From Streptomyces sp. NBC_00670 (lineage in GTDB: Bacteria > Actinomycetota > Actinomycetes > Streptomycetales > Streptomycetaceae): a stretch of 64,000 nucleotides of DNA. The notes beneath the pieces were generated by a model. That model was not told where the DNA came from, searched no databases, and worked only from the letters and a program-made list of their open reading frames with translations. Of the stretch, positions 1 to 8,263 are shown in pieces. How positions within the stretch are numbered: the first letter of the stretch is position 1; the number at the start of each line of letters is the position of its first letter. Location of the stretch: assembly GCF_036226765.1 (NCBI RefSeq), contig NZ_CP109017.1:6139001-6203000 (forward strand), given 5' to 3'. A program made the translations under genes and the position numbers.

Positions 1-448
1 GGTCCGGCTCCGGGGCGGGGCCCGGCCAGGTGTCGGGTACGGCGCGGCTGATGTCGGCGAGCGCGGAGCCCGGGTCCCGGGCGAGCGCCACGTCCCCGAG
101 GCTCACCATCCCGACCGCGCGCCCGTCCTGGACGACCGGCAGCCGCCGTACCGCGTGCCGCCGCATCAGCCGTACGGCGTCGGTGACGTCGTCGTTCGGG
201 CCGACGACCACCGGGCGGGGCGTGCACACCGCCTGGGCGAGCACCGTCAGCGGGTCCGCGCCGTCGGCGACGGCCCGCAGGGCGATGTCGCGGTCGGTCA
301 GGACACCGATCAGCTGTCCCCCCTCGGCCACCAGCACCTCGCCCACGTCCTGGGCCCGCATGAGCCGCGCGGCCTCGACGAGCGGGGCGTCCGGCAGCAC
401 CGCGACGATGCCGGGGGTCATCACCTCCCGGACCAGTACCGCCGTCAT
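1..448 (-). CDS. CBS-domain pair protein (3' end off the window)
   Basis: The reading frame starts at an ATG at 448 and stays open to the left edge, so the C-terminus is missing. About 149 residues are visible and hold two CBS motifs: residues about 7-60 (REVMTPG, then VLTDRDIALRA) and about 72-125 (CTPRPVVV, then VGMVSLGDVALA). CBS pairs usually bind adenine nucleotides and act as small cytoplasmic sensors; the ligand cannot be read here. The ATG overlaps the stop of the upstream DUF2795 gene as ATGA, so the two are very likely translated in a coupled way and share a function, perhaps in stress or dormancy responses (inference). No other domain is seen in the visible part. Confidence 0.85.
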   Translation of the reverse strand, partial: MTAVLVREVMTPGIVAVLPDAPLVEAARLMRAQDVGEVLVAEGGQLIGVLTDRDIALRAVADGADPLTVLAQAVCTPRPVVVGPNDDVTDAVRLMRRHAVRRLPVVQDGRAVGMVSLGDVALARDPGSALADISRAVPDTWPGPAPEPD

Positions 449-840
449 GGCTGTCCGCCGCCGCCCTCGGCCGCCTCGACGACCGCCTCGGCGAGCTCCT
501 GCGCGTTGGCGTAGCGCGCCTTGTGCGGCAACCCCTCCAGGGGCGCGATCAACGCGTCCGGGGCGTTGTCGCGGCGCAGCGCCCGGATCAGCTCGGCGGG
601 TCCCGCGGGGAACGCCGTACGGCCCAGCCGACGGGCCAGCTCGTAGCGCACGCTCTCCAGCGAACCGGCCGTACCGGGGGCCACCGGGCCGCCGGCGACC
701 TCGGGGTCGTCGTCGGCGGTGGGCTCCGGGTCGTGCCACTCCTCGCTCCGCGTCGGGTGGCCGGACCGCAGCATGCCCTGCAGTTCGTGCTTCATCTCGT
801 CGTCCCGGTGGACGCTCAGCCTGTCGCTGCCTCGCTGCAT
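445..840 (-). CDS. DUF2795 domain protein
   Basis: A 131-residue soluble protein. Residues about 60-125 look like the DUF2795 fold (ESVRYELARRLGRTAFPAG, then ELIRALRRDNAPDALIAPLE and YANAQELAEAV), a small conserved actinobacterial domain without a known reaction. The N-terminal half is charged and probably disordered. The start at 840 has GGAG about nine bases upstream. It is the first gene of a two-gene unit with the CBS protein (ATGA overlap at 445-448). The function is unknown; pairing with a CBS protein suggests a regulatory rather than an enzymatic role, which is inference. Confidence 0.8.
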   Translation of the reverse strand: MQRGSDRLSVHRDDEMKHELQGMLRSGHPTRSEEWHDPEPTADDDPEVAGGPVAPGTAGSLESVRYELARRLGRTAFPAGPAELIRALRRDNAPDALIAPLEGLPHKARYANAQELAEAVVEAAEGGGGQP

Positions 841-1059
841 GTCTGCACTCCAACTCTCGGGGGTTGTGCCCGCGTACCCGGTGAGGCGGGACCGACACGG
901 CCGTCCGGGGACCGTTCCGCCGGGAGGCGCCCACGCCCCGGATTCCGGCGCCGCCGCGCCGCCGACCTGCCCGGACGTGTTTGGCGGTGCGCGTTGTGGT
1001 GACCCGGCACGGCAGTCCCCGCGCGGTATTCCACTGGGGTCCTTCGAGGAGGACGAACC

Positions 1060-1269
1060 ATGGTGGTGCTCGCTGTGATCATCCCGCTCGTGATGCTGGG
1101 CGTACTCATGGCCCTGGACCGGTACGAAGACCTCGTGTTCCCGGCGGCTCCGGCCGCCGACCCGGCCGACGGCGCGGCCGTCGCGTCCGCCGCCGCCGTT
1201 CCGTCCGGCCCGACCGCGACCGCCGAGGGCACCGGCGGCCCCCTCGGCACCGGTACGCGGGTGCTGTGA
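1060..1269 (+). CDS. small single-pass membrane protein
   Basis: A 69-residue protein with a hydrophobic N-terminal helix (residues 2-18, VVLAVIIPLVMLGVLMAL) followed by RYEDLVF and an Ala/Pro/Thr-rich tail. GAGGA lies seven to eight bases before the ATG, a good ribosome binding site. Short proteins of this form, an N-terminal helix followed by a RYED-like motif, are recalled from many streptomycetes as unnamed proteins. No function can be assigned. It is alone, divergent from the DUF2795/CBS pair. Confidence 0.65.
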   Translation: MVVLAVIIPLVMLGVLMALDRYEDLVFPAAPAADPADGAAVASAAAVPSGPTATAEGTGGPLGTGTRVL

Positions 1270-1653
1270 CCGGAGCCCGGCAGGGCGGCGTGTGACGGAG
1301 GGGACCCAGGAGACCCCAAGGCTCTCTACCGTCCCGGCAAAGGCCGGGCAAGGCCGGGCAACAGTCGGGGAAAGTCTTCGCGGGTCCCGGCGGGCGGGCC
1401 GGCCGCCCCATCGGCCGGGCCACCAGGCACGCGTCCCCGAAACGGGGTAAAACCCGCGGAACCACAGGCGCCGCTTGTGTTTTCCGGGGCGTTTGCCCCC
1501 CAGGCGCTCGGGCAGGCGCAGTCCCAGTGCTTCGGACAGGAGGCACGTCCGTGGGAGCGGCGAGAGTCGTCACGGGTGTGTCCGGACCCGCTCGGCCGGC
1601 GCGCTCCCCGGTGAATGTCCACCGCACAGCACTCCCAGGGAGCTGCGAGCACC
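1270..1653 (+). promoter_or_regulatory. non-coding leader of the sigma factor gene; possible SigB-type promoter
   Basis: No supported gene lies here. Around 1335-1362 there is a short direct repeat of the type GGCCGGGCAA. At 1491-1515 GTTT is followed after 15 bases by GGGCAG, which resembles the Streptomyces SigB-group pattern GNNT-N14-16-GGGTA but misses the usual T and Y positions. If real it would allow autoregulation of the sigma gene downstream. The match is weak. Confidence 0.25.
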
Positions 1654-2445
1654 ATGCGTACCCAGGCAAGCGCGAAACACCACCCCCACGACGACGCCCC
1701 CGACACCTCCGCCGACTTCCGCCGACTCGCCGCACTTCCCCAGGGCCCCGAACGCGACGCGCTCCGCTCCCGGATCATCGAGGCCTGGCTGCCCATGGCC
1801 GAACGACTCGCCGGACGGTTCCGCAGCCGCGGCGAGAGCTACGAGGACCTGCGCCAGGTCGCCTCGCTCGGCCTCGTCAAGGCCGTCGACCGGTACGACC
1901 CCGAGCTCGGCAACGCGTTCGAGAGCTACGCGGTGCCCACCGTCACCGGCGAGATCAAGCGGCACTTCCGCGACCACATGTGGACGCTGCACGTGCCGCG
2001 GCGCGTGCAGGACCTCCGCAACCGGGTGCGGTTCGCCTGCCAGGACCTGTCCCAGACGGTCTCCGGCCGCCGGCCCACCGTCGCCGAGATCGCCGCGCAC
2101 GCCCACATGAGCGAGGAGGACGTCAAGACGGGGCTCGAGGCGCTGGAGAGCTTCACCGCGCTGTCCCTCGACGCGGAGCTGCCGGGCAGCGACGACGGGT
2201 ACTCGCTGAGCGACGCGCTCGGGTCGGCCGATCCCGCGCTCGACACGGTGGTCGACCGCGAAGCGGTCAAGCCGCGGCTGGCCGCGCTCCCCGAGCGGGA
2301 GCGGGCCATTTTGTACATGCGGTTCTTCGGGGACATGACGCAGAGCCGGATCGCGGAGCAGCTGGGGATCTCGCAGATGCACGTGTCCCGGCTGATCAGC
2401 CGGTGCTGTGCGAGGTTGCGGGAGCAGATACTCCGGGAGGCGTGA
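1654..2445 (+). CDS. SigB/SigF-family RNA polymerase sigma factor
   Basis: A group-3 sigma-70 factor of the stress and sporulation type that is abundant in Streptomyces. Region 2 (LADRF-like LAGRFRSRGESYEDLRQV, then SLGLVKAVDRYDP and FESYAVPTVTGEIKRHFRD), region 3 (RRPTVAEIAAHAHMSEEDV) and region 4 (LPERERAILYMRFFGDMTQ, with the helix-turn-helix SRIAEQLGISQMHVSRLI) are all intact. The ATG at 1654 has AGGGAG upstream and is preferred; an in-frame ATG at 1615 lacks a ribosome site. No anti-sigma (RsbW-like) or anti-anti-sigma gene adjoins it, so its partner must be elsewhere. The nearby secreted protein gene could be a target. Confidence 0.93.
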   Translation: MRTQASAKHHPHDDAPDTSADFRRLAALPQGPERDALRSRIIEAWLPMAERLAGRFRSRGESYEDLRQVASLGLVKAVDRYDPELGNAFESYAVPTVTGEIKRHFRDHMWTLHVPRRVQDLRNRVRFACQDLSQTVSGRRPTVAEIAAHAHMSEEDVKTGLEALESFTALSLDAELPGSDDGYSLSDALGSADPALDTVVDREAVKPRLAALPERERAILYMRFFGDMTQSRIAEQLGISQMHVSRLISRCCARLREQILREA

Positions 2446-2571
2446 GGGGCGGGAGGCCGTTCACCCGGAAGGAGCCGTTTGTCGCGCTAATGGGGGTTGG
2501 CCCCGGGCGGCAGCCGTGGGCTGGGGCTGTCATGGGACGTGAGGCTTGACGTCCGTCCGAGGAGTTCGCCC

Positions 2572-3351
2572 ATGCGTCGCCCTGCACCCCGTGTTCTCAC
2601 CGTCGTCGCCCTGGCCGGGGCCGCCCTGGGGCTCGCCGCGCCGGGCGTGGCCGCGGCGGCCGATCCCGCCGCGCAGGTCGAACCCGGTGCCGCCACCCCC
2701 GGCGGCACCGTGACCGTCTCCGTCTCCTGCGACGCCGCCGGAGACGCTCCGCCCGCCTCCATCGAGGCCACCTCGCGCGGGTTCGAGGAGGGCAGGGTGA
2801 TGCTGCACCGCGTCGACGCCACCGGCACCGCCGCCCTCACCTACACCGGCACCGCCCAGGTCCCGGCCGACGACGCCCCCGACGCCGTACCGGAGCCGGG
2901 GGAGTGGTCCGTCGACGGGGCCTGTCCCGCGGCCCCCGGCGGGGCCCAGGAGCAGTGGAGCACCTCCTTCGGGCTGGACGGAGGCGGGGCCGAGGGGGCC
3001 GACGTCGGCGACCCCGGCGTGGACGCCCAGCTCGCGCAGGAGCCGCCCGCCGCCGTGCCCGGTACCGGAAGCGGCACCGGCAGCGACAGCGGCACGGGTA
3101 CCGGAAGCGGCACGGGCGCCGGTGACACCGGCACCCGCCCGCAGCCCTCCGCGTCGGCGCCGAGTCACCGTCCGGCCGCTCCGGCCACCGAGGCGCCGTC
3201 GGGCGGGGCGCAGCACGGTGTGGAGGCCGGGCGCGGGGGCGCGTTCACCGACTCCGTGCCGGCGATGGCCGCCGGTGCCCTCCTCATGGCGGGCGCGTTC
3301 GGCGCCGCCGTCCACCGGCTGCGCCGCCGGTTCGCCCACCCGCGCCCATGA
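2572..3351 (+). CDS. secreted, C-terminally membrane-anchored protein of unknown function
   Basis: 259 residues. Residues 1-30 form a signal peptide (MRRPAPRVLTVVALAG, then AAPGVAAAAD). Residues about 35-110 look like a small beta domain (TPGGTVTVSVSCDA), followed by a long linker rich in Gly, Ser, Thr and Pro with GTGSGTG-type repeats. The C-terminus has one hydrophobic helix (MAAGALLMAGAFGAAV) and a basic tail (RLRRRFAHPRP), which is the pattern of a sortase-less membrane anchor. The ATG at 2572 follows GAGGAG; an upstream in-frame GTG or ATG would put extra sequence before the signal peptide and is rejected. No catalytic motif is seen. Confidence 0.8.
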   Translation: MRRPAPRVLTVVALAGAALGLAAPGVAAAADPAAQVEPGAATPGGTVTVSVSCDAAGDAPPASIEATSRGFEEGRVMLHRVDATGTAALTYTGTAQVPADDAPDAVPEPGEWSVDGACPAAPGGAQEQWSTSFGLDGGGAEGADVGDPGVDAQLAQEPPAAVPGTGSGTGSDSGTGTGSGTGAGDTGTRPQPSASAPSHRPAAPATEAPSGGAQHGVEAGRGGAFTDSVPAMAAGALLMAGAFGAAVHRLRRRFAHPRP

Positions 3352-3507
3352 GCATGTGACGGCTGCGACCCAGGGCGACACCCATGACCCGGCGTGACTC
3401 GGGGTACTCAGAGCCCGAGGGCACCGCCGGCACCGTACGCGGCACCCCAGGAGGACGGCAGGGCACGCCCGGGACCCCGGGCCCGGCACCACCGCGCGGA
3501 GGCAGCC

Positions 3508-4785
3508 ATGGGGCGGACGGATCCCGAGGGGCACGGCCCCGTCCGGTACGGGCCGCCCCTGCCGGACCAGGGACTGCCCGTCCTGCCGAGCCTGGCCGCC
3601 GCGCTCTGCGGCAGCGCCGAACGCGCCGACGGCGAACCCCCCGCGGGCGGCACGCCCGACCTCCTCGACGCCGCCGCGGGTTACTTCGGCCGCCGCCGGC
3701 TGCCCGCGGACCCCGCCCGGCTGGCCGCCGCGCCCGGCGCCCCCGCCCTGCTCGTCGCGCTCACCGCCGCGCTCGGCGGCGACGTGCTCGTGCCCCGGCC
3801 GTGCGCCGCCTGGTGGGCACCGCTGGCCCGCGCGCTCGGCAGAGCCGTCTTCCACGTGCCGATACCCGCCGAGGGCGGCGGCGTCCCCGACCCCTACGCG
3901 CTCCTCGAAACCGTCCGCCGGGTCCGCGCCGAGGGCGGCGACCCCCGCATCCTGGTCCTGTCGACCGCCGACGACCCCACCGGCACCGTCGCCCCGCCCG
4001 AACTCGTGCACGAGACCGTGGAGGCGGCCGCCGCCGAGCGGCTGTATCTGATCAGCGACGAGACCTGGCGCGACACCCTCCACCGGCCGCACCAGGCCCT
4101 CCAGTTCAGCCCCGCCGAGATGCTCCCCGACCGGGTCACCGTCCTCACCGACCTGGCCGGCCCCTTCCTGCCGCCCGGCTGGCCCGCCGCCGTCGCCCGC
4201 TTCCCCGCCACCGCCGACGGCGCCGGACTGCACGCCCGCGTCCTGGACGTCCTCACCGCGCTCGGCGCCCGCGTCGCCGACCCGGTCGCCGCCGCGGCCG
4301 CCCACGCGCTGGCGGAGCCCGCCGACGTCACCGCCCGCCTCACCGCCGCCGTACGGCTGCACGCGCGCGTGGCCGCCGCCGCGCACGACGCGGTGGTCGG
4401 CGCGGGCGCCCTGGCCCGGCCCCCGGCCGCCGGCCGTCATCTGTACGCCGACCTCGAACCGCTGCGCCCCGCGCTCGCCGCGCACGGCGTCGGCGACGCC
4501 CAGGAGCTGGAGGAGTTCCTCACCGCCCGGCTCGGCCGTCCCGTGCCGGGCGGCCACCGGTTCGGCGACGACCTCGACGCCCTGCGCGTACGCCTGTCCA
4601 CCGGCCCGCTGCTCGGCACCGGCCCCGAGGAACGGCTGCGCTGCCTCGACGCGGCGGCCGCCGGAGCGGACTCCACGGAATTGCCGCACGTGCGACGCGC
4701 GTTGACCCGGCTGCGCACGGTCTTCGACGACCTGCGCGGGGACTGCCCGCCCGGCCGCCCCCCTCCCGGGCACGGCGACGACTGA
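3508..4785 (+). CDS. aminotransferase class I/II-fold protein lacking the PLP lysine
   Basis: 425 residues with the order of motifs of a fold-type I PLP enzyme: residues 151-160 (LSTADDPTGT, in place of NPNNPTG), 182-187 (ISDETW, the Asp that contacts PLP), 212-225 (VLTDLAGPFLPPGW, where the Schiff-base lysine normally sits in SLSK...PGxR) and a late RVRLS motif that keeps the carboxylate-binding Arg. The lysine position is Ala or Gly, and the whole protein contains no lysine. It therefore cannot form the usual internal aldimine and is probably a non-catalytic or re-purposed homologue. GGAGG precedes the ATG at 3508. It is 48 bases upstream of the metallo-beta-lactamase-fold gene, likely in one operon. 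Confidence 0.8.
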   Translation: MGRTDPEGHGPVRYGPPLPDQGLPVLPSLAAALCGSAERADGEPPAGGTPDLLDAAAGYFGRRRLPADPARLAAAPGAPALLVALTAALGGDVLVPRPCAAWWAPLARALGRAVFHVPIPAEGGGVPDPYALLETVRRVRAEGGDPRILVLSTADDPTGTVAPPELVHETVEAAAAERLYLISDETWRDTLHRPHQALQFSPAEMLPDRVTVLTDLAGPFLPPGWPAAVARFPATADGAGLHARVLDVLTALGARVADPVAAAAAHALAEPADVTARLTAAVRLHARVAAAAHDAVVGAGALARPPAAGRHLYADLEPLRPALAAHGVGDAQELEEFLTARLGRPVPGGHRFGDDLDALRVRLSTGPLLGTGPEERLRCLDAAAAGADSTELPHVRRALTRLRTVFDDLRGDCPPGRPPPGHGDD

Positions 4786-4833
4786 CCACCACGACGAACC
4801 ACGCGACGAAGCCCAGCGAGGGGAGCCCACTCG

Positions 4834-5919
4834 ATGACGCAGCAGTCCGAGCCGACCACCAGATCCGTTGCCCCGGCGGACGCCGCCGCCTCCCTCCCCG
4901 TCCGCGGTCCGGTGTCCCCGGCCGCCGGCCCCCGCACCGCCCTCGCCCCGCCGCACCCCACCGACCCGCGCCCCCTCGGCGAACCGCGCCGCTGGCCCCG
5001 CTCCTTCGTCGACCGGCTGACCGCGCCCCTGCCCGGGCTCGGGGCCTACGCCCGGCTCGTCCGCGAGGGCGCGATACGGCCCCGCCCCGAGGCGCTGAAG
5101 GACATCCCGCTGCTGCCGTACGACCCGCGGCCGCTGCCCGCGGTGGACGCCGGAACCGTCGCCGTCACCTGGGCCGGGCACGCCAGCTGGGTGGTGCGGA
5201 TCGGCGGCCTCACCGTGCTCACCGACCCGGTCTGGTCGCGCCGCATCCTCGGCACCCCCGCCAGGATCACCCCCGTCGGCGTGGCCTGGAGCAGCCTGCC
5301 GCACGTCGACGCCGTCGTCATCAGCCACAACCACTACGACCACCTCGACGCGCCCACGCTGCGCCGGCTCCCGCGCGACACCCCGGTCTTCGTGCCGGCC
5401 GGCCTCGCCCGCTGGTTCCGGCGCCGGCGCTTCACCCGGGTCACCGAGCTGGACTGGTGGGAGGCGGCCGAACTCGGCGGGGTCCGCTTCGACTTCGTCC
5501 CCGCCCACCACTGGTCCAAGCGCAGCCTCACCGACACGTGCCGCACGCTGTGGGGCGGCTGGGTCCTCACCGCGCCCGACGGCCGGCGGGTGTACTTCGC
5601 GGGCGACACGGGCTACGGCCACTGGTTCCGCGCGATCGGCCGCCGCTACCCCGGCATCGACCTGGCGCTGCTCCCCATCGGCGCGTACGACCCCCGGTGG
5701 TGGCTGCGGGACGTCCACTGCGACCCGGAGGAGGCGGTGCAGGCCGCGCTCGACGTGGGCGCGCGGCGGATGGCCCCGATGCACTGGGGCACGTTCGTAC
5801 TGTCCCCCGAGCCAGTGCTGGAACCTCTGGAACGGGTCCGCGCGGCCTGGACCCGCACGGGGCGCTCCCGCGAGGACCTGTGGGACCTCCCGGTGGGGGG
5901 TTCAGCGGTACTGACGTGA
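4834..5919 (+). CDS. metallo-beta-lactamase-fold hydrolase (NAPE-PLD/UlaG-like)
   Basis: 361 residues. The metal site is complete: WAGHASWVVRIGG and LTDPVWSRR near residues 113-135, the HxHxDH motif as HNHYDHLD at 165-172, the third-ligand segment YFAGDTGYGHW near 257 and a late MHWGTF. This pattern is that of the NAPE-PLD/UlaG-like branch, which hydrolyses phosphodiester or lactone bonds; the substrate cannot be read. There is no signal peptide; the first 50 residues are Pro/Ala-rich and probably disordered. GAGGGGAG precedes the ATG. It follows the lysine-free aminotransferase-like gene closely and converges with a DedA gene across a repeat region. Confidence 0.88.
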   Translation: MTQQSEPTTRSVAPADAAASLPVRGPVSPAAGPRTALAPPHPTDPRPLGEPRRWPRSFVDRLTAPLPGLGAYARLVREGAIRPRPEALKDIPLLPYDPRPLPAVDAGTVAVTWAGHASWVVRIGGLTVLTDPVWSRRILGTPARITPVGVAWSSLPHVDAVVISHNHYDHLDAPTLRRLPRDTPVFVPAGLARWFRRRRFTRVTELDWWEAAELGGVRFDFVPAHHWSKRSLTDTCRTLWGGWVLTAPDGRRVYFAGDTGYGHWFRAIGRRYPGIDLALLPIGAYDPRWWLRDVHCDPEEAVQAALDVGARRMAPMHWGTFVLSPEPVLEPLERVRAAWTRTGRSREDLWDLPVGGSAVLT

Positions 5920-5923
5920 GCCC

Positions 5924-6036
5924 CTGAAAGGGGCGCGGGGAACTGCGCGAAACGGGGCGGAGCCCCGTGCGGGGTCCAAGGGGCGGAGCCCCTTGAAGGG
6001 ACGGGAAGGGTAGGGGCGGCGGGGGCGAGGAAACCC
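5924..6036. repeat. dispersed palindromic repeat modules A and B between convergent genes
   Basis: Module A, GGGGCGCGGGGAACTGCGCG, lies at about 5930-5950. Module B, starting GGGGTCCAAGGGGCGGAGCC, lies at 5971-6030. Module B recurs in inverted orientation at 35863-35920 and, split in two, at 32733-32869. The short inverted repeats inside can form stems, so this may act as a bidirectional terminator for the two convergent genes. Confidence 0.75.
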
Positions 6037-6040
6037 TCGC

Positions 6041-6667
6041 TCAGCCGGCGGCAGCCCTGCGCACCCGCCGCCACAGACTCGGCGCCACACTGATCGTCAC
6101 CGTCAACAGCACCGCCGCCAGCACCCCCTCCCACGGCTCGCGAAACAGCGAGCCGCCCAGAATCCCGATCAACTGATACGTCACCGCCCACGCCACACAC
6201 GCCGGCACATCCCCCCGCACGAACGTCCGCATCGGCATCCTGGCCATCAGACACGCCAACATGACCGGTATCCGCCCCGCCGGCACCAGCCGGGAAAGCG
6301 TCAGCACCGCGACCTCGTGCTCGCCCAACTTCTCCTGCGCCTGTGCCAACCGCTCCTCCGGCGCCCGCGCCCGTATCGCCTCCAGCCACCGCGACCCGTT
6401 CTTCGACCGCATCCCCCGCCGCCCCAGCCAGTACAGCGACACGTCCCCGAGGAACGCGGCGAGCGAGGCCACCAGGAAGACCAGCAGCAGCGCCAGCGGC
6501 GCGCTCTGGTGGAAGGCGACGACCGCCGCCGTGCTGACCAGCGCCCCCGTCGGCACGACCGGCACCAGCGCCCCGATCAGCACCAGCAGGAACAGCGAGG
6601 GATAACCGAACGCCTGCTGCGTGGGCGCCGCCGGCAGCATCGAGGGCACCAGCGCGAGCGCCTTCAC
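6041..6667 (-). CDS. DedA family membrane protein
   Basis: 208 residues with about five hydrophobic segments and the DedA signature: the GDVSLYWLGRRG motif near the middle and SRLVPAGRIPV with its conserved Arg, then GDVPACVAWAVTY. DedA proteins are inner-membrane proteins of the VTT/SNARE-associated family, some of which flip polyprenyl phosphate or phospholipids. The GTG start at 6667 overlaps the stop of the upstream gene (GTGA), so it is translationally coupled to the metallo-beta-lactamase-fold gene. A membrane lipid or envelope role for the pair is inference. Confidence 0.88.
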   Translation of the reverse strand: MKALALVPSMLPAAPTQQAFGYPSLFLLVLIGALVPVVPTGALVSTAAVVAFHQSAPLALLLVFLVASLAAFLGDVSLYWLGRRGMRSKNGSRWLEAIRARAPEERLAQAQEKLGEHEVAVLTLSRLVPAGRIPVMLACLMARMPMRTFVRGDVPACVAWAVTYQLIGILGGSLFREPWEGVLAAVLLTVTISVAPSLWRRVRRAAAG

Positions 6668-7446
6668 GCGGCGCCCTCCGGCCCACCGGTCCGCACGCTC
6701 TCGCCGTGCCGCAGCAGATGCACCGCCACCTCCGGCGCGTGCACCGCCGCCCGGCGCACGAACTCCGCGCCCGGCGTGTGGAACTCGTGGGGGCGCACCG
6801 CGTCCATGCCGATCGGCCAGTACGTGCCGTAGTGCACCGGCACCGCGCTGCGCGGCTCCAGCCGGGCCAGCGCCTGCGCCGCCCGGTCCGCGTCGAGGTG
6901 CTCCTCGCCCAGGTACGGGCCCCAGCCGCCGACCGGCAGCAGCGCCACGTCGACCGGTCCGACCTCCTTCGCCATCGACTCGAACAACCCGGTGTCCCCG
7001 GCGAAGTACGTACGGGCCGCGCCCTCGACGACGAACCCGAGCGCGGGGGAGCGGTGCGGCCCGAACGGCAGCCGGCGGCCGTCGTGCCGGGCCGGCACCG
7101 TCCGCACCAGCAGCCCGCCCATCCGCGTCTCGTCGCCGGGCGCGACCTCGGTGAGCCGCAGATGCCTGAGCCGGCGCAGGGAGGGCACCTGACGTACGGC
7201 ACCGCGCGGCAGCAGCACCCGGGTGCCGGGTGCGAGCCGGGCCAGGGAGGGGACGTGCAGATGGTCGGCGTGCAGATGGGAGACGAGCGCCAGGTCCGCC
7301 AGTGCGGCGGCCGGCGGGGGCGGGGCGCCCCGGCGGCGGCGCAGATGCGCGAGCCGGCGCGTGAAGAGGGGATCGGTCAGCACCCGCGTGCCGGAGTCCT
7401 CGACCGTGCAGGTGGCATGGCCCCACCAGGTGATCTCCACCGGCAC
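6664..7446 (-). CDS. metallo-beta-lactamase-fold hydrolase (UlaG-like)
   Basis: 260 residues from a GTG at 7446 that is preceded by GGAGCAAAGGGA; longer in-frame starts add a non-conserved tail and are less likely. Motifs: WWGHATCTVEDSG and LTDPLFTRR at the N-terminus, HLHADHLH as the HxHxDH motif, YFAGDTGLFE and VPVHYGTY. All metal-binding positions are kept. It belongs to the same superfamily as the gene at 4834-5919 but is clearly divergent from it. It is coupled to the DedA gene through a four-base overlap. Substrate unknown. Confidence 0.88.
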   Translation of the reverse strand: MPVEITWWGHATCTVEDSGTRVLTDPLFTRRLAHLRRRRGAPPPPAAALADLALVSHLHADHLHVPSLARLAPGTRVLLPRGAVRQVPSLRRLRHLRLTEVAPGDETRMGGLLVRTVPARHDGRRLPFGPHRSPALGFVVEGAARTYFAGDTGLFESMAKEVGPVDVALLPVGGWGPYLGEEHLDADRAAQALARLEPRSAVPVHYGTYWPIGMDAVRPHEFHTPGAEFVRRAAVHAPEVAVHLLRHGESVRTGGPEGAA

Positions 7447-7532
7447 TCCCTTTGCTCCCTTCGTGCGACTCCCCCCGAGCCTACGTGCAGCGGTAGGGTC
7501 GGCGGCGAAACCCTGAGGTGAGGGGGGACACC

Positions 7533-8009
7533 ATGGGAGATCCGCGTACCGCTCCGGAAGTGCCGTGCCCCGGCTCCCCGGTTCCATGCGCGACGGGGGA
7601 GGGCGGCGTGCCGCTGAGAGTCGCGGCGATCGCCAGTCTGACGCCGCTGGAGGAACTCGACGCGGACCCCTTCCTCGTGGACTCCCGCAGCCAGCACGCG
7701 ATGTGTGCGCGGTGGGCGGCGGAGCGGGGGTACGTGGTCACGCGCGAACTCCTCGTCCGCGGGCTGCGTCCCGACCACGGGGCGCTGTGGTCGGACGTCG
7801 AGTCGGGCCACGTCGACCTGTTCGTCGCGCCGAGCCGGCGGGTGCTGGAGCGGGCGCTGGCGTCGGTGGAGGAGTTCGCGGCGGAGTGTGCGCGGCGGGG
7901 GGTGCGGATGGAGACGGTCGGGCGGGCGGAGCCCGCGTACGACGCGGACGCGAAGGCGCGCGTCCACCGCCGTCTGTCCATGCCGACGGCGGGCTACGAC
8001 GGCCGCTGA
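7533..8009 (+). CDS. degenerate serine-resolvase-like domain protein
   Basis: 158 residues. The region from about 30 to 130 aligns by eye with the N-terminal domain of serine recombinases: SRSQHAMCARWAAERGYVV matches the QLxxCrxyAxxxGw segment, then ALWSDVESGHVDLFVAPSRR matches the LxxDVeaGrVDvvvvxsldR segment, and ECARRGVRMETVG matches the LxxxGVxlvsv strand. The catalytic YxRVST motif is replaced by IASLTP, and no DNA-binding domain follows, so it is unlikely to recombine DNA. It may be a domesticated remnant or a regulator. The ATG at 7533 has GAGGGGGG upstream. It is divergent from the UlaG-like gene. Confidence 0.65.
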   Translation: MGDPRTAPEVPCPGSPVPCATGEGGVPLRVAAIASLTPLEELDADPFLVDSRSQHAMCARWAAERGYVVTRELLVRGLRPDHGALWSDVESGHVDLFVAPSRRVLERALASVEEFAAECARRGVRMETVGRAEPAYDADAKARVHRRLSMPTAGYDGR

Positions 8010-8029
8010 CGGCTGCGCGGGTCGAGTGT

Positions 8030-8120
8030 GGCTGATCGCGCAGTTCCCCGCGCCCCTAAAAGCAGTGGGGCACCCTCTGGCTTCTAAGGGGCGCGGGGAA
8101 CTGCGCGACAAGCCCCCACC
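8030..8120. repeat. inverted pair of module A
   Basis: Two inverted copies of CGCGCAGTTCCCCGCGCCCC lie at about 8037-8057 and 8088-8108, separated by about 30 bases, so the transcript can fold into a large stem-loop. It lies just after the stop of the resolvase-like gene and probably serves as its terminator. The flanks carry the CCACCCGCACC-type tail seen at the other loci. Confidence 0.75.
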
Positions 8121-8263
8121 CACCCGCACCCGCCCACGAACCCACCCACCCGAGCTCTCAGGCGCCCGGGGTACGGGCGGAGCCCCTCCGCGGGGGCGAA
8201 ATACGTACGTATGGCACGCTGGGCAGGGCCGGGCGAACCCTGGCCCGGAAAAGAGCGAGGTAG

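Noticed and set aside
2530..5784. A very long open frame on the minus strand (over 1000 codons)
   Set aside because: It is antisense to three good genes, is rich in Gly, Arg, Ala and Val, has no recognisable domain and arises because third positions are nearly all G or C.
6041..7426. DedA protein with a long Arg/Pro/Ala-rich N-terminal extension
   Set aside because: The extension is the UlaG-like gene read in another frame; a GTG start overlapping its stop gives a normal DedA length.
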